Below are positions 53,284 through 61,964 of a stretch of DNA of 64,000 nucleotides, piece by piece; the stretch's first letter is position 1; every line of letters starts with the position of its first letter. The translations under genes were made by a program, and so were the position numbers. The stretch comes from Polyangia bacterium. GTDB lineage: Bacteria; Myxococcota_A; Polyangia; Nannocystales; Nannocystaceae. The stretch lies in the NCBI GenBank assembly GCA_030429545.1, contig JAUIFF010000001.1, positions 531,599 to 595,598 of the forward strand. The letters run 5' to 3'. Below the pieces are notes generated by a model, which saw only the letters and a program-made list of their open reading frames with translations, was not told the DNA's origin and searched no databases.

Positions 53284-55034
53284 GGGGTACCTCCGCGAAA
53301 CACAAGCTGTCCGCTGAAATCGTGGTCGCCGTAGCGCTTGGCCAGCCCCTCCATGACACAGGTGCGTTGGACACTGCCGGGCGGTTGGGCAAAGGTCAGT
53401 TGATCGATTTTGCCGTCGCGGATCGCAAACGTCACCGACTGTGACGGAAACTGACAACTCTCCATCCGTGTGCGCAGATCCTGTGTGAAGGTCCGTTTTG
53501 CCTTCGCCGCACCGGTCCGGGCCGGTGTTGGTTCTACGGCTGGTTTTTGACGGTTGGTGGAGGGAGTCGAACCAGTCGCTTCGTCCAGCTTGTCGAGTTT
53601 TGACTCGGCGAAGGTCCGTTCTGCCTTCGCGGCACCGGCCCGCGCCGGGTCGAGTTTCGCTGCCAGTTTTTGACGGTTGGCTGGAGCCTCACCGGCTGCT
53701 TCGTCCAGGTTGTCGAGTTTCGATTCGGTTGGCTCAGCGGGCGTCGTTCGACAACTTTCGTCAGCCTCGTTTGTCCGGGCTTGCTGGGTTGACCGGCTTC
53801 GCTGATCGACGATGTCAGGTGCTCGCTGGTTGGGCGTCGATGCATGCACCCGCGCGGCAGTTGGTTGGTTGTCATCGACCTGTGCGAAGGACCAGCCGAG
53901 CATAAACGTCAGGCCGAGGGTCGCTGTGTTGCGCAACAAATGACTGCGTGGTGTCGCGGACGGTGGTGGGATGGCGCGTGGTGGCGGGATGGCAGGCGGT
54001 TGGTCGTTTGCGTCATCGACCGGTTGGGGCTCCGGCTCAATCCCGAGACCGCGGGCCGCTGCGTTGCATAAGCGACTACGAGGTGTCGCGGACGGTGGTG
54101 GGATGGCGGGCGGTGGCGGGATGGCAGGCGGTTGGTCGTTTGCGTCATCGACCGGGCCGACCTCCGGCTCGATCCCGAGTTCGAGGCGAACCATCTCCAG
54201 CGCCAGGTCGAGCTCGCGGATCAGGGTTGTGAGCGACTGGTAGCGATCGGCCGGGTCCTCGGCGATCGCACACTCCAAGACATCGCGCAGCTCGTCGGGC
54301 TGAAGGGCCGCCCGGGCGTCGACGATTTCCGGGTAGGTGCAGTCCGGTGTATGACCAAATAAAATCCGGTGGAGGATCGCACCGATACTGAAGATGTCGA
54401 GCGACGGTGACGGCTCGCTGCGAGTCGCTTCGGGGGCCAGGTAGCCGGCCGTGCAGAGGTTGCGACGCTCGGATGCGCCAGTGATATGCCTGTCCTCTGG
54501 GCCAGTAATGTAGCGGCGCTCGGTTTCGGCGTAGAACACCGGCGTGCACTTGCACGAGCCGAGGTCGTAGACGGTGAGCTCGCCCTGGTCGTCGATCTGG
54601 ATGTTGCCCGGTTTGAGGTCGCGGTGAAGGACGCCCTCAACGTGCAGTGTACTGATGACTTCGGCGATCTGCAGGGTCCACTCGAGCGCCCGGTCCGGCC
54701 GAGTGTCACGGTGTGTCCGAAGGTAGCGCTCGAAGTTTTGGCCAGGCAGGAGGTCGGTCGTAAAAAACAGCCGGCCGTCCGCGAGCTCGCCAAAGTGATA
54801 GGCGGCGACCAGGCCCTTGATTTCGAGCGTCGACAGGACCTTAAACTCGCTGCGAAACCGCCGTCGAGTGTCAGCCGTTGCATCTACATCGAGTAGCTTG
54901 AGCGCAAACAGCTTGCCGTTGGGCCGGTAAACGGCCTCGTAAACATCGCCGGAGTAGCCCCTGCCGATTTGCTTCACCAACTCAAAGTCACCCAAAACGG
55001 TGCCTGCGAGGTCGGGGCGGTCAAGGTGCGACAT
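53280..55034 (-). CDS. Transmembrane Ser/Thr kinase with internally duplicated linker
   Basis: This 584-residue kinase has a complete kinase domain (about 16-280): GRGYSGDVYEA, lysine 46 in FALKLL, catalytic HRDLKPGN (137-144), DLG (157-159, in place of DFG, still able to bind metal) and APEA. Residues 290-370 hold a 44-residue tandem duplication (VDDANDQPPAIPPP twice), visible also as 132-bp DNA repeats. One membrane segment (TLGLTFMLGWSFA) follows. The extracytoplasmic part holds a second duplication (ESKLDxLDEA...NRQK...GAAKAxRTF twice) and a Cys-containing C-terminal domain ending VFRGGTP. It probably phosphorylates cytoplasmic targets in response to an envelope signal. It is cotranscribed with the gene at 52525. 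Confidence 0.9.
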   Translation of the reverse strand: MSHLDRPDLAGTVLGDFELVKQIGRGYSGDVYEAVYRPNGKLFALKLLDVDATADTRRRFRSEFKVLSTLEIKGLVAAYHFGELADGRLFFTTDLLPGQNFERYLRTHRDTRPDRALEWTLQIAEVISTLHVEGVLHRDLKPGNIQIDDQGELTVYDLGSCKCTPVFYAETERRYITGPEDRHITGASERRNLCTAGYLAPEATRSEPSPSLDIFSIGAILHRILFGHTPDCTYPEIVDARAALQPDELRDVLECAIAEDPADRYQSLTTLIRELDLALEMVRLELGIEPEVGPVDDANDQPPAIPPPPAIPPPSATPRSRLCNAAARGLGIEPEPQPVDDANDQPPAIPPPRAIPPPSATPRSHLLRNTATLGLTFMLGWSFAQVDDNQPTAARVHASTPNQRAPDIVDQRSRSTQQARTNEADESCRTTPAEPTESKLDNLDEAAGEAPANRQKLAAKLDPARAGAAKAERTFAESKLDKLDEATGSTPSTNRQKPAVEPTPARTGAAKAKRTFTQDLRTRMESCQFPSQSVTFAIRDGKIDQLTFAQPPGSVQRTCVMEGLAKRYGDHDFSGQLVFRGGTP

Positions 55035-55058
55035 CGGGCGCGAGTGTAGCCGACGCAG

Positions 55059-55505
55059 TCACGTTGCTGCAGCAACAATAAGGTCGGAGCAAAGGGTTTC
55101 AAACTGCCACGCGGTGACCCAACCGAGGATGTAGTCGAGACGGTCCTGGCGGTAGACGTTGGGCGGGCGCAAAAAGCAATGACGGTGCAGCATCAACGGG
55201 AATGTCTCGCCGCCTGATTGGACAATGAGCCGGTCACTCAGCGTCATCACGCGAATGTGTTGGGGCCGCAAAAACAGGTCGAAGGCCATGCCGACCCGGA
55301 CGAGTGCGAGGTCGCGGCCACGTGAAAGCGTGATGACAACCTCCAAACAAAACGGAGCCGTCAGTCGCTGACCAGCAGCCCTGATCCACATACGCTGCGC
55401 CGGTAAAAGTTGACCGAGCGCTGCCACAGGGTGTCCAGCCGGTATCCGCACAACGTCGTGGCCAAGCTCGAGTCGGTCGACAGATCGCGGTGTCAAAACA
55501 GGCAC
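55059..55505 (-). CDS. Unrecognised 148-residue protein, second of an overlapping pair
   Basis: GTG 55505 starts this frame inside the last codons of the gene at 55493-55900, a 13-bp overlap typical of coupled genes; an earlier frame start at 55598 is less likely. The sequence begins PVLTPRSVDRLELGHDVVRI and continues with hydrophobic strands (LTAPFCLEVVITLSRGRDLALVRVGMAFDLFL; IRVMTLSDRLIVQSGGETFPLML), ending in YRQDRLDYILGWVTAWQFETL. A frameshift splitting one original gene is an alternative. No family recognised. The kinase gene follows 25 bp after its stop, so the pair may be part of the kinase operon. Confidence 0.5.
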   Translation of the reverse strand: MPVLTPRSVDRLELGHDVVRIPAGHPVAALGQLLPAQRMWIRAAGQRLTAPFCLEVVITLSRGRDLALVRVGMAFDLFLRPQHIRVMTLSDRLIVQSGGETFPLMLHRHCFLRPPNVYRQDRLDYILGWVTAWQFETLCSDLIVAAAT

Positions 55506-55900
55506 GGAAGTTCCCCCGAACCAGGAAGCATTTCGTCGGCCAGGTGAGCCCCGGGGATCCGACGAAGCTTGGTGACCGACGGCCACACAGCACACCACTG
55601 ATCCAACTCGTCACCGCCGCAAGGCCGGCCGTTGACGGTGACCTGGCCATCGTCGTCGACAAACACAGTGGGGCGAGGAAACAACTTCGCCGTGCCCCCG
55701 CGAACGAGCACGCGAACGTCAGTGTCCATCTGGCAAACGACCTGGGCCGCCCGAAATGGGGTGACCTTAACGCCGACACCCTCGACCGCGAACTTGACGC
55801 GAGCAACTGAGTGCCGCTCCAGCGCCAACGCGAGCGGAGCGGGATGGAACTGGCGCGGCAACAGCAGCACAACCCCGTGGTCAACCGAGAAACTGTCCAT
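55493..55900 (-). CDS. Unrecognised 135-residue protein, first of an overlapping pair
   Basis: ATG 55900 is taken (TTG 55945 is in frame). The sequence DSFSVDHGVVLLLPRQFHPA, then LALALERHSVARVKFAVEGVGVKV and FVDDDGQVTVNGRPCGGDE, looks beta-rich and soluble. It overlaps the following frame by 13 bp. An AT-rich region at 55940-56010 between this gene and the divergent XRE regulator probably holds both promoters, so the regulator may control it. I cannot assign a family. Confidence 0.5.
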   Translation of the reverse strand: MDSFSVDHGVVLLLPRQFHPAPLALALERHSVARVKFAVEGVGVKVTPFRAAQVVCQMDTDVRVLVRGGTAKLFPRPTVFVDDDGQVTVNGRPCGGDELDQWCAVWPSVTKLRRIPGAHLADEMLPGSGELPCLF

Positions 55901-56022
55901 GGCCAACCCCCGTCGAAAACGATGCGTGTGGTTCAATTTCGTCAAAATCCATCGTTCGATGATAATAATTCAATCGAGCATACTAAATCAATTGATTAAT
56001 TGTGCTGTGGTATTGGTTGGCG

Positions 56023-56286
56023 ATGACCCCCGCCCAGTGCACCGCGGCAAGGAGACTCCTGGGCTGGTCCGCACGAGAGCTAGGCCGCCGTGCCGGCATC
56101 ACAGGCGCGACCGTCAACCGATTTGAGGACGGCAGCTCGGTACACAACGCGACAGTGGCCGTCATCCGCCAGGCGCTCCACGAGGCCGGGGTGAAGATCG
56201 AGCAGCCCGGAGCGCCAAGCCCAAACTCGCCGGTGGTCGCGGTCGAGCTTGCGGATGGTTCGCGGATTTCGTTGGTGGATCTTTAA
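56023..56286 (+). CDS. XRE-type helix-turn-helix regulator
   Basis: The protein has 87 residues from ATG 56023 (an upstream ATG at 56002 is in frame but less well placed). Residues 1-60 are a Cro/C1-type HTH: TPAQCTAARRLLGWSARELGRRAGITGATVNRFEDG, with the recognition helix at GATVNRFE, then an amphipathic helix (ATVAVIRQALHEAGVKIEQPG). The short C-terminal tail is beta-like. It is divergent from the unknown pair and the kinase operon. The AT-rich segment 55960-56010, with ATCAATTGATTAATTG, is the likely operator region. It resembles the antitoxin/phage-repressor size class, but no toxin is recognised beside it. Confidence 0.85.
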   Translation: MTPAQCTAARRLLGWSARELGRRAGITGATVNRFEDGSSVHNATVAVIRQALHEAGVKIEQPGAPSPNSPVVAVELADGSRISLVDL

Positions 56287-56288
56287 TG

Positions 56289-56302
56289 TGTCCCTTGGGA
56301 CA
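56289..56302. promoter_or_regulatory. Dyad TGTCCC-TT-GGGACA after the XRE gene
   Basis: A 14-bp near-perfect palindrome 2 bp after the XRE stop codon. It resembles the dyad in the DUF4157 promoter at 18843. No gene starts just downstream; bases 56303-56473 appear empty up to the repeat array. Confidence 0.35.
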
Positions 56303-56473
56303 TGTCAATGGCAGGCTCCGAACCTGGCACGCCAGCGAGACCACTCAAAGAATCGTGAAACGCGCACCCGAGATCATCTCGGCAAATTGGCAGAAATTCT
56401 GGATTCGATTCGCGGTCGTTGGCAAAATTCGCTGTAGCCACCTCTACGATGGGATCTAGAGCGGAATCTGGTA

Positions 56474-57565
56474 ATAGGAGGACTACAGCGGCACGTCTCA
56501 GGCCTCGCTCGTGAGCCAAAATATCACCGCGAATGGTTGGGGTGGCGGTGTTTAGATTTTGAGGTAGGGGCGCGCGCGTGGGCCTGAGACGTTTGCAGTG
56601 GGAGGGGGCCCTGAGACGTTTGCGGGTGGAGGACTACAGCGGCACGTCTCAGGCCTCGCTCGTGAGCCAAAATATCACCGCGAATGTTTGGGGTGGCGGT
56701 GTTTAGATTTTGAGGTAGCGCGTGGGCGTGGGCCTGAGACGTTTGCAGTGGGAGGGGGCCCTGAGACGTTTGCGGTAGGAGGACTACAGCGGCACGTCTC
56801 AGGCCTCGCTCGTGAGCCAAAATATCACCGCGAATGTTTGGGGTGGCGGTGTTTAGATTTTGAGGTAGCGCGTGGGCCAGAGACGTTCAGGCGTGGGCTC
56901 GTGAGCCAAAAGAGCACCGCGAGTGGTGGGGTGGTGTTTAGATTTTGAGGTAGCGTTCAGGCGTGGGCTCGTGAGCCAAAAGAGCTCCGCGAGTGGTGGG
57001 GTGGTGATTTTTGAGGTAGGGGCGCGCGTGTGGGCCAGAGACGTTCGCTGGGAGGACGAACGCGCCTGCGAATGTTTTGGGGGGTGGGCCTGAGTTCAGG
57101 CTCGTGAGCCAAAATTTCACCGCGAATGGTTGGGGTGACGGTGTGTAGATTTTGAGGTGGGGGCGCGCGCGTGGGCCTGCGACGTTCGCTGGGAGGACGA
57201 AAGCGCCTGCGAAGGTTTTGGGGGGTGGGCCTGAGAGGTTCAGGCGTGGGCTCGTGAGCCAAAAGATCCCCGCGAGTGGTGGGGTGGCGGCGTGTAGATT
57301 TTGAGGATGGGTGCGCGCGTGGGCCAGAGACGTTCGCTGGGAGGACGAAAGCGCCTGCGAAGGTTTGCGGTGGAGGCGTCTAAATTTTGAGGTTGGGGCG
57401 CGGGGTGGCGGTGTGTAGATTTTGAGGTAGGGGCGCGCGCGTGGGCCTGAGACGTTCGCTGGGACGAAAGCGCCTACGTATGTTTGGGGTGGCGGTGTGT
57501 AGATTTTGAGGTGGGGGGCGGGCTGAGCACCCGAATGGTTGGGGGGCAGCGTCTAGATTTTGAGG
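56474..57565. repeat. Right array of hairpin-forming repeats
   Basis: About 1.1 kb of the same repeat family and orientation as 30750-31100, but more degraded. It opens inside a unit (TAGGAGGACTACAGCGGC), then three well-kept right arms (CTCGTGAGCCAAAATATCACCG) recur. Toward 57565 units shrink to linker parts. The linker end TAGATTTTGAGG (variants TTTTGAGG) occurs about eleven times. The array runs up to about 120 bp before hemW. Frames on the minus strand (AHERGLRRAAVVL...) only translate the repeat. Confidence 0.9.
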
Positions 57566-57681
57566 AACGGTACGCGAGTAGGTCGCGGGTGGGTCGAGGG
57601 TGCTCGGCGAATCTGGCTGGTTTTTCGAAGCCCCCCGTTATCTCAAAATCAGGCTACACTGCGCCGGCCCCGGGGTGGACG

Positions 57682-58827
57682 ATGGAAGGATTGTATGTAC
57701 ATGTACCCTTTTGTGCCCGTGCCTGTCCCTACTGCAACTTTGATTTTGAGGTCGGTCGCAACCCCGACGTCTCGGGCTTTTTGGCTGGCTTGAAACGTGA
57801 AGTTCAACTCCGGCGCGAGTGCGAACTCCTTCCGCAGTCCTTTCAAACTGTCTACATCGGTGGTGGTACACCAAGCTTGTTGGGTGCGGCCGGGCTGGCG
57901 CGGCTGTGCGACTGGATCTCTGCGATGTTTCCCGGCAGCGGCGCGGTTGAGTGGACTGTCGAAATCAATCCCGAGCATGCTACGCCGGCGTTGTTTGCCA
58001 GTCTTCGCGCCCACGGGGTGAGCCGCGTGTCTCTCGGTGTGCAAACCCTGCACCCCCATGGGTTGGTCGAGCTCGGTCGCGTGCATTCGGTGCTCCAGGC
58101 CCGCAATGCCATTGCCGAGGCTGCGAAGGCTGGTTTGCGGGTGAGTGCCGACCTGATTTTGGGCTACCGCGGTCAGCTTCAAGCGGCCTTGGGTGACGAT
58201 ATCGATGCACTTACACAGTCTGGCGCGACCCATCTGTCGATCTATGCGCTCACGGTGGAGCCCGAGACTCCATGGGTGAAACTTGTTCGTCGTGGCATGC
58301 GCGAGATGCCCGACGAGGAGTGCCAGGCGGCGTTGTTGCGGCACGCCCACGACTACCTCGAGTCCCAGGGGTTTACCCACTACGAGGTTGCGAGCTATGG
58401 CGCCGGGGACCATCGTGCGCGGCACAACCAGCTCTATTGGACTTGGTGTAACTACACCGGGATTGGCCCGTCGGCCCACTCGGCAACCTATGAAAATGGT
58501 GTCGTCACCCGCCGGGGCAATACCCGCGGCCTCGCGGCTTGGCTGCGTGAACCGTTGGCGCAGGTGGAGCGGCTCGCCGGTGAGGATGCGGCCCGGGAGG
58601 GTTTGTGGCTCGGTTTGCGCCAGCTCGACGGGATCGATGTCGCCCGGTTTTTGACTACATTTGCCCAGGTCGACCGCGCTTGGCTCGAACGCGTGACCCG
58701 GCGCCAGGTGGATATCGGCAACCTGGCGTGGTGTGTCGAACGATCCGTCCTCAAGGTCGCGAAGGGCAGGTGGCTGTGGCACGACACGATCGCCGAGGAT
58801 GTGTTGGCGGGCGAAGTTGCCGGTTGA
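57682..58827 (+). CDS. hemW: HemW-like radical SAM haem chaperone
   Basis: The protein has 381 residues from ATG 57682 (GLYVHVPFCARACPYCNFDFEVG). The radical SAM cluster is C11-x3-C15-x2-C18, followed by the HemW-type Asn-Phe-Asp. Further blocks are TVYIGGGTPSLLG, VEWTVEINPEHATPALF, RVSLGVQTLHPHGL, SADLILGYRGQ, HLSIYALTVEP, and HARHNQLYWTW-type ARHNQLYW. Older annotation calls this family oxygen-independent coproporphyrinogen oxidase-like, but HemW-type members lack that activity and deliver haem. The gene begins the right core segment, just after the repeat array. Confidence 0.9.
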   Translation: MEGLYVHVPFCARACPYCNFDFEVGRNPDVSGFLAGLKREVQLRRECELLPQSFQTVYIGGGTPSLLGAAGLARLCDWISAMFPGSGAVEWTVEINPEHATPALFASLRAHGVSRVSLGVQTLHPHGLVELGRVHSVLQARNAIAEAAKAGLRVSADLILGYRGQLQAALGDDIDALTQSGATHLSIYALTVEPETPWVKLVRRGMREMPDEECQAALLRHAHDYLESQGFTHYEVASYGAGDHRARHNQLYWTWCNYTGIGPSAHSATYENGVVTRRGNTRGLAAWLREPLAQVERLAGEDAAREGLWLGLRQLDGIDVARFLTTFAQVDRAWLERVTRRQVDIGNLAWCVERSVLKVAKGRWLWHDTIAEDVLAGEVAG

Positions 58828-58897
58828 GGCGCCTGCCTGGAAATTGGCCCGCTGAAAACCTGAGAGGCCGGCGGCCGAACATGGTAAAACGGCCAGT

Positions 58898-60013
58898 ATG
58901 GGGCAGGGCCAAGAAGTTGGTTTGACCTCGAGGCAACAGCGAATCCTCTTTGCGTTGTGCCGCAGCTACTTGGTTACTGGCAAACCTGTCTCATCCGCCA
59001 CACTTGCCCGGCGTCAGGGGCTGAAGTGGTCGTCGGCGACGATCCGCAGTGAGCTCGTTACCCTGGAACGGCGGGGCTACCTCGTGCAGCCACACCACGC
59101 CGCCGGTCGCTTGCCCACGGCCATGGCGCTTGCGAGTTATGTACACTCCTTGCAAGTACATGAAAATCTCCCGGTCGAAATTCGCCGTGCTGTCGATATT
59201 TCGCTGTCAAACCCGGTTGAGCGTTCGGCCGGTTTGCGGCCGGCAACCCACGTCCTCAGCCAAATGGTTGGCTGCGTTGCCGTGGCATTTGTCGGCGAAA
59301 TGCAAACCGGGGTGATCCGCCGGTTCGAATTGGTGCCGATGCAACAATCCTCGGCCCTGGTGATGCTCGAGCTCGACGGCGGCCAGGCAACGGTCCAGCC
59401 GGTGACGCTCGATGCCAGCGTGATCGGCCGTTCCGACTCGCGGGCACTTGCCAACCTCCAGGCACGTCTTGCCGATTTGTGTGAGGGGCGAACGCTGGCC
59501 GATGCCCGCACCGTGCTCGCCACCAAGATGGCTGCCGAGGAGTCACGCCTCGATGCACTGTTGGCTGAGGGTCTGCGCGTCGGGCTTTGGATCTGCATGG
59601 CGGCTTCGCTCGAGCCGCTGTGGCTACAGGTCGCCGGGCGCAAGTTGCTGACAACCCCGAGCCACGGGGTGGGGGGAGCGGCGCTCGAGCAGGTGCTTGG
59701 GTTGTTGGAGGACTATCACCGACTAGCCGAGGTGTTGTGTCAGCTGTTACCGGCCGGCGACGAGCCCGACTATCGCGCCCAGGTCCGCGTGGGCCTCGAT
59801 CCGAATCTTGCGACCCAAGTGCGTGAGCGGGCGGTTTCGTCGAGTGGCTTGAGTATCGTCGGTTGCCGGGTCCCGGGCAGCGAAGAAACCACCGGTGTGG
59901 TGGCCATGCTCGGATCGGACCGGATGAACTACGGGCGTGTGATTCCTCTAGTTGAGTATGCGGCCCAGGCCCTCGCCAAGGTGCACCTCAAGCGCGACGA
60001 CACAACAACTTAG
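58898..60013 (+). CDS. hrcA: Heat-inducible transcription repressor HrcA
   Basis: This 371-residue repressor has a winged helix at 8-75 (LTSRQQRILFALCRSYLVTGKPVSSATLARRQGLKWSSATIRSELV), the RGYLVQPHHAAGRLPT block, then the GAF-like HrcA core and dimerisation parts (FELVPMQQSSALVMLELDGGQ; MLGSDRMNYGRVIPLVEYAAQAL). It represses chaperone operons by binding CIRCE in other bacteria. It is placed directly before grpE and dnaJ, a classic heat-shock order, but no CIRCE element was seen in this segment, so its target may be elsewhere. Confidence 0.93.
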   Translation: MGQGQEVGLTSRQQRILFALCRSYLVTGKPVSSATLARRQGLKWSSATIRSELVTLERRGYLVQPHHAAGRLPTAMALASYVHSLQVHENLPVEIRRAVDISLSNPVERSAGLRPATHVLSQMVGCVAVAFVGEMQTGVIRRFELVPMQQSSALVMLELDGGQATVQPVTLDASVIGRSDSRALANLQARLADLCEGRTLADARTVLATKMAAEESRLDALLAEGLRVGLWICMAASLEPLWLQVAGRKLLTTPSHGVGGAALEQVLGLLEDYHRLAEVLCQLLPAGDEPDYRAQVRVGLDPNLATQVRERAVSSSGLSIVGCRVPGSEETTGVVAMLGSDRMNYGRVIPLVEYAAQALAKVHLKRDDTTT

Positions 60014-60187
60014 CCTGGAGCTGGCGACATAGCTCCCGTCTACCGGCATCTTCGTGGAAGATTGTCAACCGGTGTTGGTAGTGTCGGCTGCGCAACCAAT
60101 CCCGTGTGAGGAAATCATCGGGCTTGTAAGGGTTGCAATCGCGGCCTGGGTGATCAAATCACAGGCCGTCAACGGAGTATCAGCGAC

Positions 60188-60745
60188 ATGACGCAAGAGA
60201 GTGCAGAACAGATCGAAGCCACCGAGGCCGACGCGGTTGAGGTTGAGGACGTACAAGAGCTGAGCCCCCAGGAGGCGGCCGAGGCCCGAATAGCCGAGCT
60301 CGAGCAACAGGCCGCCGACCTCAAGGACAAGTGGCTGCGTCAGGTCGCCGAAAACGACAACCAAAAAAAGCGGACCAAACGCGAGATCGACGATGCCGTT
60401 TTGCGTTCGCGCCAGCGTTTGTTGGCCGACTTTTTGCCGACCGTCGACAACCTCGCACGCGCCCTCGATACGGCCAAGGGCCAAACCGACATCGCCAAGG
60501 GGATGGAGATGGTGCTCGACCAGTTTCTCAAAGCCCTGGCCAAACACGGGATCGAGCCGGTTCCGGGTGTAGGTACACCTTTCGACCCGGCCTACCACGA
60601 GGCGCTCCAGCAAATCCCCTCGGCCGACTACGCCCCCGGTACCGTGGTGATCGTGTATGAGCAAGGATTTCGCCAAAACGACAAGTTGCTGCGGGCAGCC
60701 CGGGTCGTTGTTGCCAGCCCCGAATCCACGGGTGGCGCCAACTGA
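60188..60745 (+). CDS. grpE: Nucleotide exchange factor GrpE
   Basis: The protein has 185 residues. The acidic N-terminus is followed by a long dimerising coiled coil (AEARIAELEQQAADLKDKWL), the four-helix region (RQRLLADFLPTVDNLARALDTA), and the beta wing PVPGVGTPFDPAYHEALQQIPS with the family HEA motif, ending GFRQNDKLLRAARVVVA. It releases ADP from DnaK. A TGYANNTRCA copy (60568) encodes part of the conserved wing loop, showing that the motif coexists with protein constraint. The next gene is dnaJ, 27 bp on. Confidence 0.95.
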   Translation: MTQESAEQIEATEADAVEVEDVQELSPQEAAEARIAELEQQAADLKDKWLRQVAENDNQKKRTKREIDDAVLRSRQRLLADFLPTVDNLARALDTAKGQTDIAKGMEMVLDQFLKALAKHGIEPVPGVGTPFDPAYHEALQQIPSADYAPGTVVIVYEQGFRQNDKLLRAARVVVASPESTGGAN

Positions 60746-60772
60746 TCACCTCCGGGTGACGGGCGGATAACC

Positions 60773-61876
60773 ATGGCAACCCAGGATTTCTACGCCGTTT
60801 TGGGGGTCACGCCCGACGCGACCGACGACGAGATCAAAAAGGCCTATCGCAAGTTGGCGTTGGCCACCCACCCCGATCGCCACCCCGGGGATGTCGAAGC
60901 AGAAGAACGGTTTCGCATGATAAGCGAAGCCTATTCGGTGTTGAGCGACCCGAAAAAGCGGGCCAAGTACAATATGCAACGGCGGATGCCGGAGGCGCTC
61001 GACCTCTCCCAACCGATCACGGTCCAGGGGGCGAGGGACCTGTTGGGTTCGGTGATCGGCGATGTATTTGGCCGCCAACGCAAGCAGCGACGGCGTGGGC
61101 GAGATATTCGCTACACCCTGACGGTCAGCCTGCCCGAGGCTGCCCTCGGGTGTGAACATACAATCGAATTCGAGGCGAACGGAGCGTGCTCAACCTGCGA
61201 TGGGACAGGCACAAAACCCGGTGGCAAACCGCCGGTGACCTGTCCGCTTTGCAAGGGCAAGGGCGAGGTTAAGGGCGAAGGCTTTTTGTCGCGCTGGACC
61301 CGATGCGGGCGTTGTGCCGGGACCGGGATGATCCAAATCGATCCCTGCGACAAATGTCGCGGTCGGGGGTCTCGCCGCGAGCGTCGAGCGTTTCACATCA
61401 AGGTGCCACCGGGGACCGAGCCTGGTAGCGAAAAGGTTGTCGAAGGCCAGGGCGAGCCCGGCAAATTTGGGGGTCCGCCGGGCCATCTCAAGGTCACCAT
61501 TAACACCCGTAAACACGATTGGCTCGAACGTCGTGGGCACGACATTCACTGTGAGATCCCGGTTTCGGTCCTCGATGCCACCACCGGGGCCTCGATCACC
61601 GTGCCAACCCTGCGCGGGAGTGTGTCGGTCAAGTTGCCGGCAGGGATTACCTCGGGCACCAAGCTGCGTCTTCGCGGGCAGGGTGTGCCGCGGACCCAGG
61701 GGCCACCGGGCGACCAGTTTGTGGTCGTCAACATCGAGACGCCCAAGCTCGCTAAGTTGTCGACAACGCAGCGCGAACGGGTGCAAACAGTTCTCGGTGA
61801 GTTCGACACACTCACCCGTGAAGTGCCCGAAATCTCGCCGAAAGTCGCCAAGCTCCGCGATTTTTTAGCCGAGTAG
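60773..61876 (+). CDS. dnaJ: DnaJ-type co-chaperone
   Basis: This 367-residue protein has a J domain at 5-70 ([20 protein letters not shown] ... HPDRHPGD ... [15 protein letters not shown]), with HPD intact. There is no Gly/Phe-rich linker, but an RKQRRRG-type basic stretch instead. The zinc domain has four CxxCxGxG motifs ([36 protein letters not shown]), then C-terminal substrate domains. It stimulates DnaK ATPase and delivers clients. With grpE it forms a chaperone operon; dnaK is not adjacent. The missing G/F region is a small departure from canonical DnaJ. Confidence 0.92.
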   Translation: MATQDFYAVLGVTPDATDDEIKKAYRKLALATHPDRHPGDVEAEERFRMISEAYSVLSDPKKRAKYNMQRRMPEALDLSQPITVQGARDLLGSVIGDVFGRQRKQRRRGRDIRYTLTVSLPEAALGCEHTIEFEANGACSTCDGTGTKPGGKPPVTCPLCKGKGEVKGEGFLSRWTRCGRCAGTGMIQIDPCDKCRGRGSRRERRAFHIKVPPGTEPGSEKVVEGQGEPGKFGGPPGHLKVTINTRKHDWLERRGHDIHCEIPVSVLDATTGASITVPTLRGSVSVKLPAGITSGTKLRLRGQGVPRTQGPPGDQFVVVNIETPKLAKLSTTQRERVQTVLGEFDTLTREVPEISPKVAKLRDFLAE

Positions 61877-61964
61877 ACTCGTGTCCGGTGGGGCGTGAAG
61901 TCGCCTGGGTCGTCCGCGCGAGCGGGTTTACGGGCTTTTGAGATTGGTGCATGGTCACGCAGCG

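Noticed and set aside
56524..57262. Minus-strand frames with repeated AHERGLRRAAVVL / AHEPTPE
   Set aside because: They are translations of the hairpin repeat array and break wherever the repeat degrades.
60014..60187. CIRCE element (TTAGCACTC-N9-GAGTGCTAA) before grpE or hrcA
   Set aside because: I looked for both arms upstream of hrcA, grpE and dnaJ and did not find them.
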